Source: Castor canadensis (taxonomy: Eukaryota; Chordata; Mammalia; Rodentia; Castoridae). From it: 64,000 nucleotides of DNA. The DNA is taken from contig NC_133396.1 of the NCBI RefSeq assembly GCF_047511655.1, positions 131,697,490 through 131,761,489 on the forward strand. The letters are read 5' to 3'. Below the pieces are notes generated by a model. It ran no database searches. It was not told the origin of the DNA and worked only from the letters and a program-made list of their open reading frames with translations. Shown here piece by piece: positions 51,390 to 61,870 of the stretch. A program made the translations under genes and the position numbers. The stretch's first letter is position 1. The number at the start of each line of letters is the position of its first letter.

Positions 51390-52430
51390 ATTAAGTTTTT
51401 AAATTTCATTTTCTCTTCAGAGATCAAGAGCCATGAATTTATAATGGAGCAAGAGAAGCCAGGCTCTTGACCATCTTCCTTCTGAGTGGGTAGCAGCTTC
51501 TGAAGGAACTTAAACATCAGAACCCCAGCATAAGGTTTTGCTCTGAGTTCTGTCTCTGGTTCCTCTTCTAAACTGAAGTTAGATGGATGCAGCAGAAAAC
51601 TACCTAGTGAACAAAAACTACAAAACCGACCTGACCTTAACTTTGCATCTGCCCTAAAATAACGCTTTTCAGTCCCTTATTCCTGTTAGTGGATTGTTTT
51701 AAAGCCTATTCCCAAGGAGATGAATTTGATTCTTTCTCCAGGTTTCTTTGGCCCTCTATTACTTTAACTGCAGGCTTACATTTTCTGAAGTACGTCTGCA
51801 GGGAGGCCAGGCGGAGCACATTAAGAGAACCAGCCTGGCACGGCTAAGTAACCCAGGAAGAGCATTCTTGTTGTGCCGTGCGTGCATTCAAAGGACCATT
51901 TTAGTTATTGCTGTAATTAGTTCTGATTCAAGTATTCCACTCAGAATGAGGTTCCTAGATTGAAAGTGGTCACATGCAGGTTGGCAGTGGTGGGGCGGGG
52001 GGGTAGGATGCACATGGCAGACCGAGCCTGAAGGGGAGACGAGGGATGCTTCTATATGCCTCAATTTGTGGCATTTCTGATTTTTATACCGACATTAAAC
52101 TTGGTCAAGCTGAAGTCCATTTGCTCTAAGAGAGGATAATGCACACTTATTCCCCTGCTTTCTGAAAAGCAGACTGAAGCAGGAGGTGGCACGGGCCTGG
52201 AGCAGGGTACAGTGACATCTGTGTGATGAAGTGTCAGTCTCATAGGGCTTACAAGTTGGAAGAGAAGAAGCATGTTTTGTCTGCTTAGCTCTAGGTGAAA
52301 TGACATTGACCGCTGACTGAAGATACAAGCGCATAGACGGCACATCCAGAAGAGGCTAAAAGACCCACAAGTCTTTCTTAAATCACAAACAGGGCTGTTT
52401 GTAAATTGATGAGTCAGCAGAATATTTACC
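51390..52430. other. Unique-looking sequence
   Basis: About 1 kb without a recognised repeat; frames of 82 and 94 codons at 52061-52345 are two phases of the same DNA. Confidence 0.4.
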
Positions 52431-52434
52431 AGGG

Positions 52435-53570
52435 ACCCGGGGATGGGTAGGACATTAAAGGTGTAAAGATAAATAACACAGCACTCCCTTCCTGCAAGGA
52501 GTTCATAGCATCAGAAAGGAGACAAATCAAAATTGTTTTCACACCAACATGGTAAAGGGGTGTTTGGAAAATGTCCTGTGGGAGTTTGGAGGGACATTCA
52601 TGCTGCCTGGAACAGCATTCTGGAAGGTTAGAAAAGGTATCAGAGTGGAAATTGCCTCTTGAGCTGACACGCAAAGGATACCAGGAAATCTCTAGGTTGA
52701 TGGTGCACCGTGTAGGTGGTATTCTAGGGGATGGATGCTCACGATTCAAGGTTTGGTGATGTCAAAGAGCTCATGCATTTAGAAAGTAAGAAGCTTCCTG
52801 AAGCTGGAGTTGGTAAGAGAGCTAATGGGCAACAGTGAGTAAGGGAGGAGGATCTAGACCTTGAAAGTAGGTGACATTAGGGAGTTTGGACTTCGTCATA
52901 TATGCAGAAGGAGAATGGTTTTGGATTTTAAGAGAAGAATGACATTTAGACCTGCCATTTTCTGGTGGGTTGTTAATAATGAAGAATAGAGCCGGGTGCT
53001 GGTGGCTCACACCTGTAATCCTAGCTACTCAGGAGGTAGAGATCAGGAGGATCGAGGTTCAAAGCCAGTCCCAAGCAAATAGCTTGTGAGACCCTATCTT
53101 GAAAAAACCCATCACTGAAAAGCACTTGTGGAGTGGCTCAAGTGGTAAAAGCACCTGCCTAGCAAGCATGAGGCCCTGAGTTCAAACCCCAGTACCACCA
53201 AAAAAAGAGAGAAGAGAATAGAATAGCATTGTGGAGACTGTATAGGGAGGTGTGAGGTAAGGCAGAAGGGAGGACTTATTTTAAGGACATTAAAGAATGT
53301 AATTATAGTGTGGATAAGGCCCAAGGAAACAGAAAAAGCAAGGAAAACTGCCAGATTTATGGCATGGGAGATGCGTGGGCTGGCAGTGTTAGATAGAAAA
53401 AGTCCAGTTTTATGGGAGTTCAAGGTTGAAGATGCAACGTTTGATACTGTATGAGATATCCAGGTGGAATGCCTACTTACTAATTAGAAGTGTATTTGTA
53501 GAACTGAAATGAGATGTCCATGCTGAAGATAGTTTTGGGAGGTGATCAGCCTTCTAGGTAGCAGATGAAA
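52435..53570 (-). repeat. L2 LINE, inverted, split by a B1-dID insertion
   Basis: aagataaataacacagcact, tgcaaggagttcatagcatc, ctggaacagcattctggaag, gggagtttggacttcgtcat before the SINE; tgtggagactgtatagggag and gagatatccaggtggaatgc after it. Matches inverted L2 in order. Confidence 0.75.
52990..53208 (+). repeat. B1-dID composite SINE (long ID form)
   Basis: Full-length, low divergence: ggtgctggtggctcacacct, gtggctcaagtggtaaaagc, gagttcaaaccccagtacca, A-tail. gaagaatag and gaagagaatag flanks suggest a short TSD. Confidence 0.95.
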
Positions 53571-53603
53571 CTTTGAGAAAACAATCCACGTTACAGTTCA
53601 GAG

Positions 53604-53605
<2 letters not shown>

Positions 53606-53645
<40 letters not shown>
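53606..53645. repeat. (CA)n microsatellite
   Basis: About 20 uninterrupted CA units. Confidence 0.95.
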
Positions 53646-53647
<2 letters not shown>

Positions 53648-53704
53648 GATTGAGACAGGAAACATAAAAATAAGTTACTACCAAAATTCTGGATTAAACA
53701 CAAG

Positions 53705-54478
53705 TGATAAAATAGGCAGGTGTACATAAGGCAGAATGACACCATGAGGTTTGAAGGTAAATGGATGCAATTGGAGGACATCATGTTAAGTGAAGTAAGC
53801 CAGGCTCCAAAAGACAAAGGTCGCATGTTTTCTCTCATAAGTGGAAGATAGATCCAACAGAAAAATATGTACACAAAACCAAGCATGATCATGTACACAT
53901 TTATAAGTGGAGTGTGTTTGTAATAGTGGAACTACTCCATGGAACTAGGGGGAGGAAGGAAAAGAAAGGAGAATGACAAAGAGTCAACAACATCACGAAA
54001 GGTAACATCTGTGCAGGTAGAGGATAGAAGGCTATGTATTGAAAGCTGTTGACTATGGGAGTGGGAGGGAAAGGGTAAGGGAGAGAAACAGAGGGGCTTG
54101 AACTGACCAAAGTCCAGTGTATTCACAGCTGGACTGCATTGAGAACCCCCTTTGAACATTGACTCTGGCATTGATGATGAAAGACAGGACTGTAAGATAG
54201 GTACAGTGTGTATGGGGGAGTACTTGAAGGAGGGGGGAGGGTGAATGGAGTGGATGAAGGTGAGGGAATATGGTAAATGGGCTTCATATACATACACAAA
54301 ATAGAACAATAAAACCTCTTGCAGTTGTTTTCAGTGGGGTAGGGAGGAGGTTGCAGGGGTGGGGTGGGGGAGATTGGCAGGGGCGACCTAACCGATATAC
54401 AGTGTAAGGTTATTGGGAATTGTCACAATGAGTCCCCCCTGTACAATGAATATATCCTAATAAAAATGAAAAAAATAG
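53705..54478 (+). repeat. L1 ORF2 end and 3'UTR (sense)
   Basis: gtaaatggatgcaattggag, gacatcatgttaagtgaagt, gtaagccaggctccaaaaga (end of ORF2), then ctttgaacattgactctggc, gacaggactgtaagataggt, a G-rich tract and tgaatatatcctaataaaaa. Confidence 0.88.
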
Positions 54479-54740
54479 GGGGGACATAAATGTTCGTGTG
54501 GTTTTATGTGTTTGCATTGTTCAGTAATAGAACTATTTGTTAGTTTTATATTTTAAATCATATATGAATATAAAGTATCAATGTGAATATTAACACACAA
54601 ATGTCACCTGATTTTAGCTTGTGGTAACAGTAGACTCCCTTGTAGGAAAAAAAAAATCTGCTGAGCACATTTGAAGAATTTGGCTAAATATTGAAAAATC
54701 AATTTAAAGGTTTTGAAGAACTAGCAAAGCAGGATTTATC

Positions 54741-54765
54741 TGTCTGTCTGTCTATCTATCTATGG
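54741..54765. repeat. (TCTG)n(TCTA)n
   Basis: Three TCTG units, then three TCTA units. Confidence 0.9.
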
Positions 54766-54771
54766 ATAGCA

Positions 54772-54862
54772 TTTTTTTTTTTTTTGGTGGTACTGGGTTT
54801 GAACTCAGGGTCTCATGCTTACTAGACAGGTGCTCTACCATCTGAGCCATGCCCCACTCCCT
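54772..54862 (-). repeat. ID-like SINE, inverted
   Basis: T13, ggtggtactgggtttgaact, cttactagacaggtgctcta. Confidence 0.92.
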
Positions 54863-55311
54863 AGCCCTCTTTCTTCTACATGTTCTCACATACACAAACA
54901 ACAACATTTAAAATCAGGGAAATGCAAACTAAAGCAAGCTGTCATTCATTCTCACCAGTTAGGTAGAAATGAACAGCGGACCTTCCAGCTCCTGGTGATG
55001 TTTCTGGTGCAGCCACTCTGGAGGAAAACTGGCCATATGGTTACTCAGATCTGCAGCCTCTGTATACTCTAGAGCAGCAACTCTCAGAATGTGACCTTGA
55101 ACTGTTGGTGGCCCCTGAGACTTGTGAGATGACAATTTCCATAATGATGTCATGAAGATAATGATTTTCACACTTTCATTTCTCCTCAGATACAGTGGCA
55201 TTTTCCAGAAACTACAGGATAGATGGTGACATCATTGCCATGATGGCTAACATATTGCATTCTGGGAATTGTTATGCTGTAAAAAATTCTGTTTGTTTAT
55301 TTATTTATTTA

Positions 55312-55530
55312 TTTGTAGCACTGAGGTTTGTACACAGGGCCTCACGCTTGCTAGGCAGGTGTGCTCTACCACTTGAGTTACTCCACCAGTTCTTTTTGGT
55401 GATGGATTTTTTTTTTTTTTTTGAGATAGAGTCTCCTGAACTATTTACCTGGGGCTGACTTCAAACCACGATCCCCCTGCTTTCTGCCTCCTGAGTAGCT
55501 AGGAATACAGTGTGACCATCTGTGCCTGGC
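55312..55530 (-). repeat. B1-dID composite SINE, inverted (long ID form)
   Basis: TTTA-type tail, gtagcactgaggtttgtaca, ttgctaggcaggtgtgctct, T16, gagtagctaggaatacagtg. Inside the DNA element. Confidence 0.9.
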
Positions 55531-55592
55531 AAAAGGTTGTGATAAGTATTGGTAGAGATAATCCATACAGAAGTTCTTTGAGGTCCTTAGTA

Positions 55593-55682
55593 GTTTTTTT
55601 GATTTTTGTTGTGCTGGGAATCAAACCCAGGACCTCACAAGCCAGGCAAGCACCTACCACTGAGCTACATTCCCTGCCCAGG
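55593..55682 (-). repeat. ID-like SINE, inverted
   Basis: gtgctgggaatcaaacccag, gcaagcacctaccactgagc. Second SINE in the DNA element. Confidence 0.88.
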
Positions 55683-56169
55683 CCTGAGTAATTTTTAGTG
55701 TGTAAAGCTGTCTTAAAAAGAAATTCTCATTCATGTGCACAGAGAAATGTAGAAGAATACTCACTGCAGCATCTTCTTAGAGTAAAACACTGGGAACAGA
55801 TTAAATGTTTATCAGGAGGAGAAAAATAGAAATTGTTTTGGATTGCTACAAAATAATGTTAAAAAATTGACAAAAAACCCAAGTTGTACAAAGATATGTA
55901 CAGCTTATATCACAAAGTTTTATTATATGTGTAGATAGTTTTTTTAATTGCATATTCACTGTAAAAATATGCATGAGAACGACGAATACCAAAATCCAGA
56001 CTGTGCTTATCCCTAGGAAGGAGGCATGAGAAGCAACGGTGTGACTGAGACATACCCAAGAGAATTCTGTAACAGTTATACTTAGTTTCGTTAAGAAAGA
56101 TCTGACAAATCTGTGTGATGGCTTTTGGTATTTTTCATATTTTACTTTGTATTTTTCTGTGCTCTTAAA

Positions 56170-56840
56170 TTAGATCATAATAGAATTAATCTGAAAATTA
56201 TGAAAGAGCCAGTGAAAGAATCCTGGGAAGCCAGTCTTGAAAGGCAGATTTTTAGTAAGAAAGGCCAGGAAATAGAGAAATCTGTAGAGCAATTTGGGGC
56301 AGAGAGCCCAACCTGGGGTTGGGTGGGGGTCGGGAGATGAGGGGGTGGGAGGGGGTGGCTGATGGCCCAGCCAGAGGCTGCTGAGTGGTGAAGTAAGCTG
56401 GGGGCTGGACACAGGAGGGAAAGGCAAATGGTTGACTGATGATTAGGAGGCTTGGGGAGCAGGTAAGGCTGGAGGTGGGGTTGCTGCTGCAGCTGCTGGT
56501 GAGATGCTTGCTAACTGTTCTGGGAAGGATAAGTAGGGAGGTTAGTAGACTAGATAGAAGGGCTGGAGAGCCCCACGCAGTGGAGGAGCAAGCAGAAGGA
56601 GAGTGAACAACAGGTGAGGTGGAAGGGCACTGCATAAAGGATTTGGGGAGATTAAGATTCCATAGGTGACAGTTCCCAGTGTCTTCAGACTCCTGGTTTG
56701 GCAGGCAGATTTGTTGTTGTGGAGGTAGAGGCCCTGCTGGAAGGTTAAGGTGGAGGCAGTGCAGGGCGATGGTGCTAAGTGCAGCTCAGGGGTCAAAGCC
56801 TGAGATGCTCTCTGAGGTCATAATTTTCCCCAGAGTCACT
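56170..56840. other. G-rich unrecognised sequence
   Basis: Purine/G-rich plus strand; C-rich minus-strand frames of 127, 85 and 84 codons overlap and look like composition artefacts. Holds a G-quadruplex-type motif at 56315. Confidence 0.45.
56315..56357 (+). other. G-quadruplex-type motif
   Basis: G4-tt-G3-t-G5-tc-G3 within 20 bp, followed by G5-t-G3-a-G5: more than four G-runs of three or longer with loops of 1-7 nt. Confidence 0.75.
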
Positions 56841-56841
56841 G

Positions 56842-56980
56842 AGGGATTCTAAGCCCCATTTTCTCACCTGTCAAGTGAGGCTAATTGAGGCCCATGCCTC
56901 ATGGGATTGGTGGGAAGTTTAGACAAGACTCCTCATAGAAGCGCTTGCCCTAGGCTTGGCAGGCACAGGGGCTCAGGAAC
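56842..56980 (-). repeat. MIR SINE fragment, inverted
   Basis: cccattttctcacctgtcaa, gtgaggctaattgaggccc, gcttgccctaggcttggcag. Confidence 0.72.
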
Positions 56981-57094
56981 TTCTAGCTGGGGTTTCCATT
57001 GGTTTTTAATGCTTTCATGAAGTAAAGAGAGGAAAACTAAACTGGCTGCCAAGGTCATCAGTGACTTTGGGCAATGATCTTAAAACAGGTACTT

Positions 57095-57160
57095 GAGGAC
57101 TGGGGGTGTGGCTTAAGTGGTACAGTGGCTGCCCAGCAAGCACAAGGTCCTGAGTTCAAA
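57095..57160 (+). repeat. ID-like SINE
   Basis: ggactgggggtgtggcttaa, gcccagcaagcacaaggtcc, gagttcaaacaccaaacc. Confidence 0.88.
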
Positions 57161-57265
57161 CACCAAACCAAACCAAACCAAACCACAGCAAAAGAAGTAA
57201 CAACCTCCCAAACAAAACAAACCCCAACCAACCAACCAACCAACCAAAACAACAAAATCCAGGTT
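57161..57265. repeat. (CCAAA)n / (CCAA)n tail microsatellite
   Basis: ccaaa units, an acaacctcccaaac interruption, then ccaa units: an expanded tail of the ID element. Confidence 0.85.
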
Positions 57266-57269
57266 ATTT

Positions 57270-57715
57270 GAAATTGACAAGGAGAAGCTGGTCTAATATA
57301 GCATGAACTTCAGCTTTCAGATAAAGATGCAAGAACAGTAGTGTGAGTAGCACACAGCTGGTCCGAGAATACTGACTCTTCCTTCCTGATGTAGAGTTGA
57401 GAGAGAGAGAGAGAGAGATAAATAGGTAGATACATAGATAAACAGACAGACAGAGACATTGGAACACTGATGGGAGCATGAGAGTCCTATGTTGTACACA
57501 CAGAATTGTCTGAGGACCAGAGTAGAACAGAGTGAGTGGCCAAGAGGACTTGCATTTGGGTATGACCTGAGAACACAGAAGGGTAACTGGGACAGAGAAA
57601 AGGACCACTAAGAGCTGCTTGGCTTGTTATGTTACCGTTATCTTGCGCCTACCTGTGTTCTAGTGACATGAAATCCTGTTTACTGAGATTACAATTTCTG
57701 GAGCTACATTCCACA
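57270..57715. other. Unrecognised sequence with a GA/GATA tract
   Basis: Apart from the GA-type tract (57396-57450), nothing recognised. The 114-codon minus-strand frame crosses the tract. Confidence 0.4.
57396..57450. repeat. (GA)n(GATA)n(CAGA)n
   Basis: ga units followed by gata-like and caga units. Confidence 0.9.
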
Positions 57716-57880
57716 CAAGGGATGAAAGAGGTCTATAGGGAGAGACAGGTCAGTAACTACAGGCTGGCATAGGAAGGGGAGGATGGCTTTCATTCACTAA
57801 CTGGAGTTAGGGAAGGCTTCACAGAGAAAGGGACATTTTAAACTGGGCTTTGACAGATTAAAGAACGGAACTAGGCAAGA
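57715..57880 (-). repeat. L2 fragment, inverted
   Basis: gagttagggaaggcttcaca, gagaaagggacattttaaac, tgggctttgacagatt match inverted L2 ('ggaaggcttc.ctgagga', 'gacatttgagctg'). Confidence 0.65.
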
Positions 57881-57994
57881 ATGGTAAAATAGAATGCTTG
57901 AAAATAACACAATCATGGATGGCTCAAAAATACTGATAAAATGACTGGTTTGGTGAAAATTGGTGTGCAACAAGACAAATATGAGCCTGGAACT

Positions 57995-58064
57995 CTCCTT
58001 TTTCTAAGGTGGTCATGGGGTTTGAACTCAGGGACTCACACGTGCACCTCTCCACCAGTCCTGG
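57995..58064 (-). repeat. ID-like SINE, inverted, shortened
   Basis: gtcatggggtttgaactcag, gcacctctccaccagtcctg. Confidence 0.7.
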
Positions 58065-58069
58065 AATTC

Positions 58070-58865
58070 TCAATAGGCCATTTCTTTGAGTTGCCTTTAC
58101 ACCAGAAACTTCCTCTCCAAGAGTCGTGCCAGCATCTCGGTCATCTCCTGTGTTCCTACAGCGTCTGTGACGTCTGTTATCCCAGGTCTTGAATATGTTT
58201 AAGATGAGTAATTAAAAATTCTAAACCACTAATGCATTGGCTTTTAAGAATCTTCCCCTCTCCACCATCCTATTTTCAGAACCAAACCTGCTTTCAGTGT
58301 CCATTCTGGACTGGTGTTTAGGTGAGTGTGGGCCAAGCAGATAATCCATGACACCCACATTATAGAGACCAGTGACAGTGCTGTCTGATTTATGTGAGGG
58401 CATTGTGGTTTATGATACCACAATGATGGAATAAGGCTTTTATAGCCAAGCCCCAAAGACAAAGCCTTTTATTTATGTATGTGTGTGTTTGTTTATTTCA
58501 GCAATCCATTTATCCTTATACTGATTCAATTTGAATGTTTGGAGTGGTCACTAGTAGCTGTACTTTTATAAAAATACTTCTCAAGTGATGGAATTATGAA
58601 CCAAAACAAACTCAGTTGTTGGTTTCAAAACTTATTTTCTGAGATCTCTGTAAAAACTGCCTGATGCCAGAGGGTTAAGTTTTCTTTCACTTGCAGTTTA
58701 GTTAAGCTCCTTCCAAGAGTGAGAGCGATACATTTAAGTTTGTCACAATGTGTGTCTTCCATTATAATTTTTTGTCGGGTTTGCCAAGTCAATAGGCAAA
58801 TAAATATTTGCGTTTTAGAAAAGTAATTTATGATGGTATTTGTGGCAGGTTATACCCCTTTTAGC
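58070..58865. other. Unique-looking sequence
   Basis: No gene or repeat recognised. Confidence 0.4.
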
Positions 58866-59030
58866 TCCTGTCTGCCTTGTTCCATAACCTAACACCATTC
58901 ACGCTTCCTACTGCAGACAGCAAAAGAGAGGCCACCGTCTGGGCCACTGTCTTCTCACTGCACTCCCCTCACCTGCACCTCTTTGTCATTTCCTGTCCTG
59001 ATGAAGGATTTATCAATCTGGGCTGTGGCT

Positions 59031-59071
59031 TGTGTGTGTGTGTGTGTGTGTATGTGTGTGTGTGTGTGTGT
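59031..59071. repeat. (GT)n microsatellite
   Basis: About 20 GT units with one TA interruption, in the tail of an inverted B1. Confidence 0.93.
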
Positions 59072-59183
59072 GGCTTTTAGAGGCAAGGTCTTGTTATATA
59101 GCCCAGGCTGGCCTTGAACTCTCTATCCTCCTACCTCAGCCTCCCCGTTGCTGGGATTGCAGATGTGCACCACTATACCTGGC
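59072..59183 (-). repeat. B1-like SINE, inverted
   Basis: agaggcaaggtcttgttata, cccaggctggccttgaactc, gttgctgggattgcagatgt. Confidence 0.9.
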
Positions 59184-59544
59184 TTTACCACCTTTCTTGA
59201 GGAGTGAATTGCTTTAATGAGCTAAAAGAATCCTGGCAACGTCCATCCTCTCACCCTCTAGGACTTGCTGGCCCATTGCAATTGGGCTTCCAGCCTAAGC
59301 CCTCTGGAGACACGTGTCTCTTGTCCTCTCTCAGGTTATCAGCAGTCTGTCCTATTAGTAAATCCAACGGGTGCTTCCCAGGACTCCTTTGTATCTCCCT
59401 GTTAGCAATGGGACTACCGTCCTTTCCTTCTAGAAACCCTTTCCAGCTTCGGGCTCTCTTGATCTGGTTCTTCTTCTTTTGCCAGCTCTCCCCTGTCTTC
59501 TTTGAGGGTTCACCTTTTCCCACACAGCTACTGACTGCTGGAGA

Positions 59545-59735
59545 ATATGAATGTTCTCTCTTGAACTACTATACACTCACGTATGGAAATGACAAAAAAG
59601 AGACCCGATGAAACTATCCTAAGAAAAAAGGAAGGGGGAAAAAGAGAATGATAGAGGACGCTTTTGGGGATGTCACAGTGTACCCCCTGTATAACAATAA
59701 TATGATAATAAAAATTAAAAACAAAAACAAACAAA
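59545..59735 (+). repeat. L1 3' end (sense)
   Basis: actactatacactcacgtat, gtcacagtgtaccccctgta, ataatatgataataaaaatt, CAAA-type tail. Confidence 0.72.
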
Positions 59736-59739
59736 TTTC

Positions 59740-60240
59740 TCTTCTACTCTCTCTTTATTACGCTCTATGCTCTCTTTAGCCTACTGGCATATGACTAATT
59801 GTCAGGCAGGAGAGATTCCTCGAAGGAAAAACCAGGAGCTGTAGCCAGAAAGAGGAAAATGGGTGCTGGAAGTAGATACTGGCAAGTAAAAAGTAAACCA
59901 CAACAACAAGAAGCGAGAAGCCCACCACAGTGGTGGCCTGACCATTATTTACAATCTGTCATCCAGATGTCTATCATGTTCTCTCTCGGCTGCCTCACAT
60001 CCAACAGTTCTGAGACCGTGTTCTGCCTTTTATCACCTCCGTGGTTTTGAACCAACACTCATTGAGAATTTTTGCTTTTCTCCCAAGGGAAAACCTACCC
60101 ACTTAAGACCCACGGCTCTCTCTCTTCTGGAAAACCAAAATTAAGTTTTTCCTTTTGTGTGTTCTTGTAATTCTTTGCTTCTCTCCGTGTGCACTCACTG
60201 CACATTTCTTTAAGTGTAGCTACTTCTGGTTTGTACCCCA
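59740..60240. other. Unique-looking sequence
   Basis: No gene or repeat recognised. Confidence 0.4.
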
Positions 60241-60244
60241 AGCC

Positions 60245-60365
60245 CCTCCCTACTGGAATGTAAGCTCCGCAGGACAAGGACTACAGCTCGTTCTCTTTTA
60301 TCTCTCATAGGACCTAGCACGAGGCCAAGTTCACAGCTAATTTCTAGTGAGTGATAAGTTGGCGT
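60245..60365 (+). repeat. L2 3' end
   Basis: actggaatgtaagctccgca, ggacaaggactacagctcg, cataggacctagcacgaggc. Confidence 0.78.
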
Positions 60366-60369
60366 ATTG

Positions 60370-61630
60370 GAACTTCAAAGAATTAAAAATTACTTAATGA
60401 AGGAAAAGAAGATTTTTTTTTTAACACCAAGTTATTCAAATAATGAAGCCAGTCAGAAATAACCACAGAGTTGAGATTTCCAAGACCTACTATGGTGTAA
60501 CCAGGGCCCCTTCTGTTTCATATCATTACATGGAGAAGATATCCTAATCCTAAATATTGTGAGTTTTCCCCTAGTCTGGCTTTATCTTCAGTAGATGACC
60601 TGCCCTTTGGTTGTTTGTGTTGGTCAGTCCCGAGCCTCATGTCCTAAACAGATGCAAACAATTATGGAATAAATTCTCTAAACAAGCGAGTTCTAGGAAA
60701 ATAAAATCACCACTGATAATTTGGAAAGAATACTGATGACCTTGAGGCTCAAAACAATGCAGTCCCAGCCTCCTGCTGGTATTATTTATGAAAGCGCTCA
60801 TCCTATAAGTCACAGGGGAGGGGACGGCCCGTGTTTGTACACTGGAGGCCGTGCACTTTCCCAAGGATGGATTTGGAGAACATCACCACGCTTATCTTTT
60901 TCTAAACACCGTGTATGTTTGAGGTGAATGTGACCCTAGTTTTTCCTTCTCCCGAGTCAGTTCTGCTTAGAGGTTTTGGGGATAATCATCTTGATGAAAG
61001 CCACTTTTAATCTGAATGTAAGACCCTTACGAACCCTGGAGTTTCACATTGGGCATGCTCAGCGGTGACTCACAGAAAGCTGCTCCTCTGACATTAGCAG
61101 TGGGAAAGGGACAGATGGGGACGGTGTCACAGATCCTTTGAACATTATGGCCCTCCACTCTGTGTGTTGAGCACTTCAGTCTCCATGCAGCTCTGGACTT
61201 TTTTAGACCCGGCCTCTCAAGCCTTCTTCCTTGACACGTAAGCATCACAATTTTTAAGTCCACAAGGCTTCAACAATCGTAAGCTTACCTTCCAGCCAAA
61301 AGGGGAGCAAGGCTTCAATAGAGCATATTTACAGAACAAAATAAAGTGGAGCGTGGGGTTCTGGCTGTTAAGATGATGTCTGCGCAAGGCAGTTTTTCTT
61401 CCTCATTGGCTTTAATGTCTTTTTCTCTTTCTGATAACTGAAGTTCATCCCTTTCTCTTGCTGCCTAAATCTCTTTATGAGTATGTGTTCCTGTGTTGTC
61501 TGAGTCGGAAAGACTCAAGCAAGAATGATTTGTCCTATTCTAAGACTGTGCTTTTTATGGCATAGAGTACTTTGGGAAACATAGTACAGCAAATGCACAT
61601 ATGCAGGACACTTAGGTCATGCTTGACTGT
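60370..61630. other. Unique-looking sequence
   Basis: About 1.25 kb, the longest block without a recognised repeat. No exon, domain or CpG island seen. Confidence 0.45.
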
Positions 61631-61648
61631 TTTATATAGGGAATCTTT

Positions 61649-61737
61649 TTTTTTTTTTCTAGCTCTAGGGTTTGAACTCAGGGCCTCACACTTGCTAGGC
61701 AGGCACTGTACTACTTGAGCCACTCTGCCAGTCCTAC
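61649..61737 (-). repeat. ID-like SINE, inverted, with perfect TSD
   Basis: T-run, gggtttgaactcagggcctc, cttgctaggcaggcactgta. agggaatcttt at 61638-61648 and 61738-61748. Confidence 0.95.
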
Positions 61738-61870
61738 AGGGAATCTTTGCTTTACTAAATTACTTAGCCAGATTTTTGTTGAAAAGGGAGCTCTCCTAGT
61801 GTTCTCTACTGACATAATTACTTCCTGGAAAGTCTGGGTAGAAGAAAAATGTTGGGATACTCTATTAATG

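Larger units (their letters stand above)
55073..55722 (+). repeat. DNA-transposon remnant (hAT-like) inside L1M, split by two SINEs
   Basis: Pieces 55073-55295 (cagcaactctcagaatgtga, catgaagataatgattttca, atacagtggcattttccaga, gatggtgacatcattgccat), 55535-55592 (ttggtagagataatccatac, aagttctttgaggtcctta) and 55683-55722 (gagtaatttttagtgtgtaa) align in order with a mammalian hAT-type non-autonomous element I recall but cannot name. Confidence 0.6.
54895..56165 (+). repeat. Old L1M (sense), host of a nested insertion stack
   Basis: ggaaatgcaaactaaagcaa, cactctggaggaaaactggc, ctgtatactctaga (ORF2) up to 55072; resumes at about 55723 with gaaattctcattcatgtgca, cactgggaacagattaaatg, aagatatgtacagcttatat and ends near tttactttgtatttttctgt. 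Confidence 0.75.
58870..59540 (+). repeat. L2 LINE reverse-transcriptase region, split by a B1
   Basis: After the SINE, attgggcttccagcctaagc, cagtctgtcctattagtaaa, atccaacgggtgcttcccag, ccttctagaaaccctttcca follow L2 reverse-transcriptase order. 58870-59028 probably precedes it. The 135-codon frame at 59204-59611 is this relic running into an L1 tail, not a gene. Confidence 0.7.

Noticed and set aside
54895-55072. Independent unknown gene fragment upstream of the DNA element
   Set aside because: Nucleotide order matches L1 ORF2 and continues after the insertion at about 55723.
56252-56796. Serine/proline-rich frames on the minus strand
   Set aside because: Several frames overlap in different phases over G-rich DNA; this is composition, not coding.
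59204-59611. 135-codon plus-strand frame resembling a small protein
   Set aside because: The DNA follows L2 reverse-transcriptase nucleotide order and then enters an L1 3' tail; it is a relic.
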